Below are positions 6,903-10,610 of a stretch of DNA of 10,610 nt, one piece after another. Under the pieces are notes generated by a model. The model was not told the DNA's origin. It did not search any database and worked only from the letters and a program-made list of their open reading frames with translations. Position 1 is the first letter of the stretch; the number at the start of each line of letters is the position of its first letter. Both the position numbers and the translations under genes were made by a program. This stretch comes from DATKZB01 sp035528235 (lineage in GTDB: Bacteria; Planctomycetota; Phycisphaerae; FEN-1346): NCBI GenBank assembly GCA_035528235.1, contig DATKZB010000287.1:1-10610 (forward strand), given 5' to 3'.

Positions 6903-7430
6903 TCAGATGTCGGCGTTGGCCTTGAGCCAGGCCAGGATGCGGCCGGCGGCTTCGTCCGGGCCGAACCGGTCGGTCGGTATCCGGTAATGGCAGGCGCCGT
7001 CGTACCTCGGGCGGCGCTCCTCGAGGAGGTTCCTGACCTCGGCCAGGCCGCCGGCATCGGTCAGGTCGGGCCGCTCGGCCAGCGTCTTGGGGTCGGCCTT
7101 CAAGCGGTCCCAGATGGTGTCGGGCGAGCACGTCAGCAGAACCACCCTGCCGCCGTCGCGGAGGGCCTGGGTGTTGGCGTCGTCGAGGATGACGCCGCCG
7201 CCGGCGCTGACGACCTGGCGGTCGCCTGCGGCCACCTCGGCGACGACCTCGCGCTCGAGGCGGCGGAACTCGGGCCAGCCGCCCGCCGCCACGATCGCCT
7301 GGATGCTCCGACCGGCCCGATGCTGGACGAGCGTGTCGGTGTCGACCAGCGGCCAGGCGAGTTTCTCGGCCAGGATGCGGCCCACGGTCGTCTTACCCGT
7401 GCACCGGTAGCCGATCAGGACGAGGTTCAT
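6903..7430 (-). CDS. aroK: Shikimate kinase
   Basis: A 175-residue cytoplasmic enzyme that phosphorylates shikimate at the 3-OH with ATP, the fifth step of the shikimate pathway to chorismate. Visible motifs are the Walker A loop GYRCTGKT (7-14), DTD (30-32) with the shikimate-binding Asp, and EFRRLE (54-59) with the substrate-binding Arg. GGG is at 77-79, the lid segment AERPDL is at 118-123 with R120, and RRPRY is at 139-143. Length is normal for the family. Start: ATG at 7430 on this strand has GGAGGT (7437-7442) 6 nt upstream. It begins 27 nt after the argG stop on the same strand, so it is probably the last gene of a leuA-argG-aroK transcript. A related gluconate kinase is less likely because the DTD, FR and GGG set fits shikimate kinase. 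Confidence 0.93.
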   Translation of the reverse strand: MNLVLIGYRCTGKTTVGRILAEKLAWPLVDTDTLVQHRAGRSIQAIVAAGGWPEFRRLEREVVAEVAAGDRQVVSAGGGVILDDANTQALRDGGRVVLLTCSPDTIWDRLKADPKTLAERPDLTDAGGLAEVRNLLEERRPRYDGACHYRIPTDRFGPDEAAGRILAWLKANADI

Positions 7431-7457
7431 TAGCCCACCTCCGGCGTGCCGCGGCCG

Positions 7458-8717
7458 TCACCGCTTCTTGCCCTTGCGTTTGCCTTTGCCCTTGGCGGCG
7501 CCCCGGCGCCGGGCCAGGCCCTGGACCTTCATGGGCAGCCCGAACAGATGGATGAAGCCCGTGGCGTCGGTCGAGTCGTACGACTTGCCCATGACGAAAC
7601 TCGCCAGGTCCTCGCTGTAGAGGCTGTGGGGCGACGTGGCCCCGGCGTACAGCGCCTGGCCCTTGTACAGTTTCAACCGCACAGAGCCCGTCACGGTCTC
7701 CTGCGTCTTGTCGACGAACGCGTCGAGGGCCTCGCGAAGCAGCGAGAACCATTGACCGTTGTAAACAAGTTCGGCGTACCGCAGGGCCAGGCCGTGCTTG
7801 TAGTGAAGGGTGTCGCGGTCGAGGCAGAGGGCCTCCAGGGCCGCATGGGCCGCATAGAGGATCGTGCCGCCCGGCGTCTCGTACACGCCGCGCGACTTGA
7901 TGCCCACGAGGCGGTTCTCGACCAGGTCGATCTGGCCAACGCCGTGCTTGCCGCCGAGGGCGTTAAGGGTCTCGACGATGGCCACGGGCCCCAGCCGCTT
8001 GCCGTTGACGGCCACAGGCACGCCCGCCTCGAAGCCGACCTCGACGTACTCCGGTTTGTCGGGCGCCCGGGTCACGGGCGCCGACAGCACGAAGACGCCG
8101 TCGCTGGGCTCGTTGGCGGGGCTTTCGAGTTCGGCCCCCTCGTGGCTGATGTGCCAGAGGTTGCGGTCGCGGCTGTAAATGCTCTTCTTCGACTGGGCGA
8201 TGGGGATGCCGTGGGCCTCGGCGTAATCGACGGCGGCCTCGCGGCTGGTCAGCGTCCAGCGCGGGTCGCGCCACGGCACCAGCACCGCCAGGTCGGGCGC
8301 CAGGGCCATGAACGTGAGTTCGAACCGGACCTGGTCGTTGCCCTTGCCGGTGGCACCGTGGGCGACGGCGTCGGCGCCGGTCTTGCGGGCGCACTCGACC
8401 TGCCGCTTGGCGATGAGCGGCCGGGCGATGCTCGTGCCCAGCAGGTACTTGCCCTCGTAGACGGCACCGGCCTTGAGCATCGGCCAGAGGTACTCGGTGA
8501 CGAACTCCTCGCGGAGGTCCTCGACGTAGACCTCCGAGGCGCCGCTGGCCTTGGCCTTCTCGACGATGCCGTCGAGTTCACCGGGCCCCTGCCCCAGGTC
8601 GGCCACGAAGGCCACGACCCGGCAGCCGTACGTCTCGCGGAGCCAGGGCAGGATGACCGAGGTGTCGAGGCCGCCGCTGTACGCCAGGACGGCCTTCTTG
8701 ATGGTAGACTTCGCCAT
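7458..8717 (-). CDS. argG: Argininosuccinate synthase
   Basis: A 419-residue enzyme that joins citrulline and aspartate with ATP to form argininosuccinate, the penultimate step of arginine synthesis in the cytoplasm. The PP-loop AYSGGLDTS is at 12-20, and the second family signature GATGKGNDQVRFE is at 121-133. The segment SIYSRDRNLWHIS (179-191) and VYETPGGTILYAAH (278-291) are also conserved in ArgG. Start: ATG at 8717 on this strand places the PP-loop at the usual distance from the N-terminus and has GAAAGG 8 nt upstream. An upstream GTG at 8735 would add six residues without support. The last 18 residues are an unusual Arg/Lys/Gly tail (ARRRGAAKGKGKRKGKKR) beyond the conserved end, of unknown use. 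A hairpin repeat lies 17 nt before the start. The position between leuA and aroK suggests one amino-acid biosynthesis transcript. Confidence 0.96.
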   Translation of the reverse strand: MAKSTIKKAVLAYSGGLDTSVILPWLRETYGCRVVAFVADLGQGPGELDGIVEKAKASGASEVYVEDLREEFVTEYLWPMLKAGAVYEGKYLLGTSIARPLIAKRQVECARKTGADAVAHGATGKGNDQVRFELTFMALAPDLAVLVPWRDPRWTLTSREAAVDYAEAHGIPIAQSKKSIYSRDRNLWHISHEGAELESPANEPSDGVFVLSAPVTRAPDKPEYVEVGFEAGVPVAVNGKRLGPVAIVETLNALGGKHGVGQIDLVENRLVGIKSRGVYETPGGTILYAAHAALEALCLDRDTLHYKHGLALRYAELVYNGQWFSLLREALDAFVDKTQETVTGSVRLKLYKGQALYAGATSPHSLYSEDLASFVMGKSYDSTDATGFIHLFGLPMKVQGLARRRGAAKGKGKRKGKKR

Positions 8718-8734
8718 GTGTGTTGCCTTTCGCA

Positions 8735-8760
8735 CGCGCCCGCCAAGGCGGGCGGCTAAC
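8735..8760 (-). repeat. Variant copy of the GTTAGC hairpin repeat in the argG leader
   Basis: Read on the minus strand from 8760, it has GTTAGC, then an 8-bp perfect stem CGCCCGCC/GGCGGGCG around TT, then CG. The layout is the same as the three copies at 865-966. It differs from them at two positions that lie opposite each other in the stem, so the hairpin is preserved. It ends 17 nt before the argG start codon. Confidence 0.75.
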
Positions 8761-8811
8761 GGGGCCCTGTGCGACGTTTTGTTGCCCCCGAACGGCCCCC
8801 GGCTAACGGGG
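8753..8811. repeat. Paired CGGCTAACGGGG direct repeats between leuA and argG
   Basis: CGGCTAACGGGG occurs at 8753-8764 and again at 8800-8811, 47 nt apart. The first overlaps the edge of the hairpin repeat at 8735-8760. The second directly abuts the leuA stop codon and can form a 5-bp hairpin (CCCCG/CGGGG on the minus strand). This makes the whole 94-nt leuA-argG gap look repeat-derived. No gene or T-run terminator is seen in it. Confidence 0.5.
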
Positions 8812-10374
8812 TCACTTACGACGTCTCTTGGCCTTCGCGCCGTTCTGGCGCGAGACGGCGCGGTTGATGGCGTTCAGGTACGCCTTGGCGCTGGCCTCCA
8901 GGATGTCGGTCGACACGCCTCGGCCCGAGATCGCCTGCGTGCCGCACTGAACCTCCAGGCGGACCTCGCCCTGGGCCTCCTTGCCGCCGGTCACGGCCCG
9001 CAACTGGTAGTCCTTCAGTCGGAGCCGCACGCCCGTGATGCGTTCCATGGCGCGGAAGATGGCGTCGACGGGCCCGTCGCCGGTGGCGGCGTCGCGGACG
9101 GGCTCTTTTTTGCCCCGCTCCAGAACCTCGACGGTGGCCGTGGGCATACCGCCGGTCCCGGTGGCCACCTGGATGCCGCACAGGTGCCAGGCCTCGGGCC
9201 CCGTCAGGATCTCGCTCTCGATGAGGACCTCGATGTCCTCGTCGAAGACCTCTTTCTTGCGGTCGGCCAGTTCCTTGAACGGCCCGAAGAACAGGCGGTC
9301 GATCTCCTTGGCCGTCAGTCGGAACCCGAGTTCCTTGAGGCGTTGGCGGAACTGGTGCCGCCCCGAGTGCTTGCCCAGGACCAGTCTGGTCTTGGCCACG
9401 CCCACCGACTTGGGGTCCATGATCTCGTACGTCGTGCGTTTCTTCAGGATGCCGTCGGCGTGCACGCCCGACTCGTGGGCGAACGCGTTCTCGCCCACGA
9501 CGGCCTTGTTCCGGGCCACCACCAGGCCGGTCACGCGGCTGACGAGGCGGCTGGTCGGGTACAGCCGCTCGGTCTTGATGCGGGTCCGACACCCGCCGAA
9601 CGCGTCGGGCCGCGTGGCGAGCGCCATGACGATCTCTTCCATGGCGGCGTTGCCGGCGCGTTCGCCCAGGCCGTTGATGGTGCACTCGACCTGGCGGGCG
9701 CCCGCCTGGACGGCCGCCAGCGTGTTGGCCACGGCCATACCCAAATCGTCGTGACAGTGGACCGCAATGACGGTCTTGCGGATGTTGGGCACGTTCTCGA
9801 AGAGGTACTCGATGAGCCCCCGGAACCCGTCGGGCGTCGCCCAGCCCACCGTGTCGGGGATGTTGACGGTGGTGGCACCGGCGTCGATGACGGCCTCGAC
9901 CACCTGGGCGAGGAACTCGGGCTCGGTGCGCGCGGCATCCTCGGGCGAGAACTGGACGTCGGCGCAGGCGGCCTTGGCCCGCCGGACGCCCTCGACGGCC
10001 AGCCGCAGAATCTCGCCCCGGGCCTTGCGCAACTTGTACCGACGGTGGATGCGGCTGGTGGCCAGGAAGACGTGGACCCGCGGGTGCGCCGCCTCGGCCA
10101 CCGCCTCGACCGCCCGGTCGATGTCCTTGGGCACGCACCGCGCCAGACCGGCGACGACGGGCCGGTGGACCTCGCGCGAGACGGCCCGGACGGCCTCGAA
10201 ATCGTCGTGCGACGTGATGGGGAACCCCGCCTCGATGATGTCGACGCCGAGGAGTTCCAGGGCCCGGGCGACCTCGAGTTTCTCGGTCAGGTTCATGCTG
10301 GCGCCGGGCGATTGTTCGCCGTCGCGCAGCGTCGTGTCGAACACCCAGACGCGGTTCGCCGTCTTGCCTGGCAT
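8812..10374 (-). CDS. leuA: 2-isopropylmalate synthase
   Basis: A 520-residue enzyme that condenses acetyl-CoA with 2-oxoisovalerate, the first committed step of leucine synthesis. DTTLRDGEQSPG is at 13-24 with a metal-ligand Asp. The barrel metal site HCHDDLGMAVAN is at 206-217 (H206, H208), and NGLGERAGN is at 234-242. The linker regions LYPTSRLVSRVTG, GENAFAHESGVHADGI and GKHSGRH (334-340) are typical of LeuA. The C-terminal allosteric (leucine-sensing) domain spans about 395-505 and includes GDGPVDAIF. Length fits the LeuA type. Start: ATG at 10374 on this strand has a strong AAGGAGGAGGA (10377-10387); the open frame to 10509 crosses the promoter and a terminator and is not coding. Citramalate synthase is a less likely alternative. 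The C-terminus ends in a basic AKAKRRRK tail. It is the first gene of the minus-strand cluster. Confidence 0.96.
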   Translation of the reverse strand: MPGKTANRVWVFDTTLRDGEQSPGASMNLTEKLEVARALELLGVDIIEAGFPITSHDDFEAVRAVSREVHRPVVAGLARCVPKDIDRAVEAVAEAAHPRVHVFLATSRIHRRYKLRKARGEILRLAVEGVRRAKAACADVQFSPEDAARTEPEFLAQVVEAVIDAGATTVNIPDTVGWATPDGFRGLIEYLFENVPNIRKTVIAVHCHDDLGMAVANTLAAVQAGARQVECTINGLGERAGNAAMEEIVMALATRPDAFGGCRTRIKTERLYPTSRLVSRVTGLVVARNKAVVGENAFAHESGVHADGILKKRTTYEIMDPKSVGVAKTRLVLGKHSGRHQFRQRLKELGFRLTAKEIDRLFFGPFKELADRKKEVFDEDIEVLIESEILTGPEAWHLCGIQVATGTGGMPTATVEVLERGKKEPVRDAATGDGPVDAIFRAMERITGVRLRLKDYQLRAVTGGKEAQGEVRLEVQCGTQAISGRGVSTDILEASAKAYLNAINRAVSRQNGAKAKRRRK

Positions 10375-10401
10375 CGTCCTCCTCCTTCGGTCGAAAAGAC
10401 T

Positions 10402-10429
10402 CTTATATAGCGGCGGCTCGCGGCCGCAA
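10402..10429 (-). promoter_or_regulatory. Candidate sigma70-type promoter for leuA-argG-aroK
   Basis: On the minus strand TTGCGG (10429-10424) and TATAAG (10407-10402) are separated by 16 bp. The -10 matches consensus at five of six positions; the -35 only at three. It lies between the upstream terminator and the leuA ribosome site and would give a leader of roughly 20 nt, too short for a classical leucine attenuator. Confidence 0.45.
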
Positions 10430-10472
10430 TGGTTTTCTCGCCGGCCCTGCCGGCCGGCCGCGGCACGCTCGC

Positions 10473-10505
10473 CAAAGAAAAAGACCCCGGGAACGCTTCC
10501 CGGGG
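10473..10505 (-). terminator. Intrinsic terminator on the minus strand, upstream of leuA
   Basis: On the minus strand CCCCGGGAA (10505-10497) pairs perfectly with TTCCCGGGG (10493-10485) around a 3-nt loop and is followed by TCTTTTTCTTT. This is the clearest Rho-independent terminator in the window. It implies a minus-strand transcript arriving from beyond 10610 and separates it from leuA. Confidence 0.85.
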
Positions 10506-10547
10506 CCATCGTCCGTCAACTCGTCGCGCGCAGCGGCCCCGGGGGAT

Positions 10548-10610
10548 TTACAGCCTAAGGCCCAGGGCTAGGTTCTCGCCGCGCGTCATCATAACGTTAC
10601 AAAGGATATC
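10548..10610 (-). CDS. Possible 3' end of an unidentified minus-strand gene
   Basis: On the minus strand the frame from the right edge reads 20 codons (ending MTRGENLALGLRL) to TAA at 10550-10548. The stop lies 42 nt before a strong terminator on the same strand, which is the expected layout for a gene end. The fragment is too short to identify, and its codons (CTA, AGG, CTT) are less GC-biased than those of neighbouring genes, so it may not be coding. Confidence 0.3.
   Translation of the reverse strand, partial: DILCNVMMTRGENLALGLRL

Noticed and set aside
7446..8759. Long plus-strand open frame opposite argG
   Set aside because: It mirrors argG over its full length and has no recognisable domain; the argG signatures on the other strand are decisive.
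8551..10410. Very long (619-codon) plus-strand open frame opposite leuA
   Set aside because: It is an antisense shadow of leuA and the start of argG, with a compositionally biased translation and no motif.
10375..10484. Leucine attenuator, T-box or leader peptide before leuA
   Set aside because: No run of leucine codons after a start, no T-box-like conserved sequence and no antiterminator pairing was seen; the hairpin present lies upstream of the promoter.
10375..10509. N-terminal extension of LeuA
   Set aside because: It would cross the promoter-like hexamers and the terminator hairpin; the strong Shine-Dalgarno before 10374 and the position of the DTTLRDG motif fix the start.

Overview
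The window is GC-rich bacterial DNA with G/C-rich third codon positions. The gene mix points to a member of the Planctomycetota or a close PVC relative. It combines a Tat-exported Gfo/Idh/MocA oxidoreductase, secreted HEAT-repeat proteins (one with a C-terminal beta-sandwich), and a prepilin-like protein with a His...Asp-Gly tail. This assignment is inference from gene families; no rRNA or other marker gene is present.

Left part, plus strand (1-4422). The 3' end of a HEAT-repeat/beta-sandwich gene is cut by the window edge. It is followed by an intergenic stretch with a 25-bp palindrome and three 38-bp-spaced hairpin repeats, then the oxidoreductase. Next is a second HEAT-repeat gene, a paralogue of the first, which an in-frame TAG splits into two reading frames (2305-3003 and 3097-4422). 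The oxidoreductase and second HEAT gene are 23 nt apart and probably co-transcribed. All three products look exported, which suggests a cell-envelope or periplasmic role, possibly in sugar metabolism.

Middle part (4423-6822). A convergent gap holds a GC-rich hairpin and a tandem pair of 54-bp-period hairpin repeats that run up to the stop codon of a minus-strand PfkB-family sugar kinase. Divergent from the kinase, behind a plausible promoter, is a single prepilin-type gene ending in an intrinsic terminator.

Right part, minus strand (6903-10374). Three biosynthetic genes lie in the order leuA, argG, aroK (leucine, arginine, and the shikimate/aromatic pathway). A sigma70-like promoter precedes leuA. 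Upstream of that, a strong minus-strand terminator and a 20-codon open frame suggest the end of another gene that enters from beyond the right edge.

No clearly new system is evident. The items most worth checking are (1) the amber codon inside the HEAT gene, (2) a hairpin repeat found in the leaders of two unrelated genes on opposite strands with a compensatory base-pair change, (3) the paralogous HEAT genes around the oxidoreductase, and (4) lysine/arginine-rich C-terminal tails on ArgG, LeuA and the HEAT protein.
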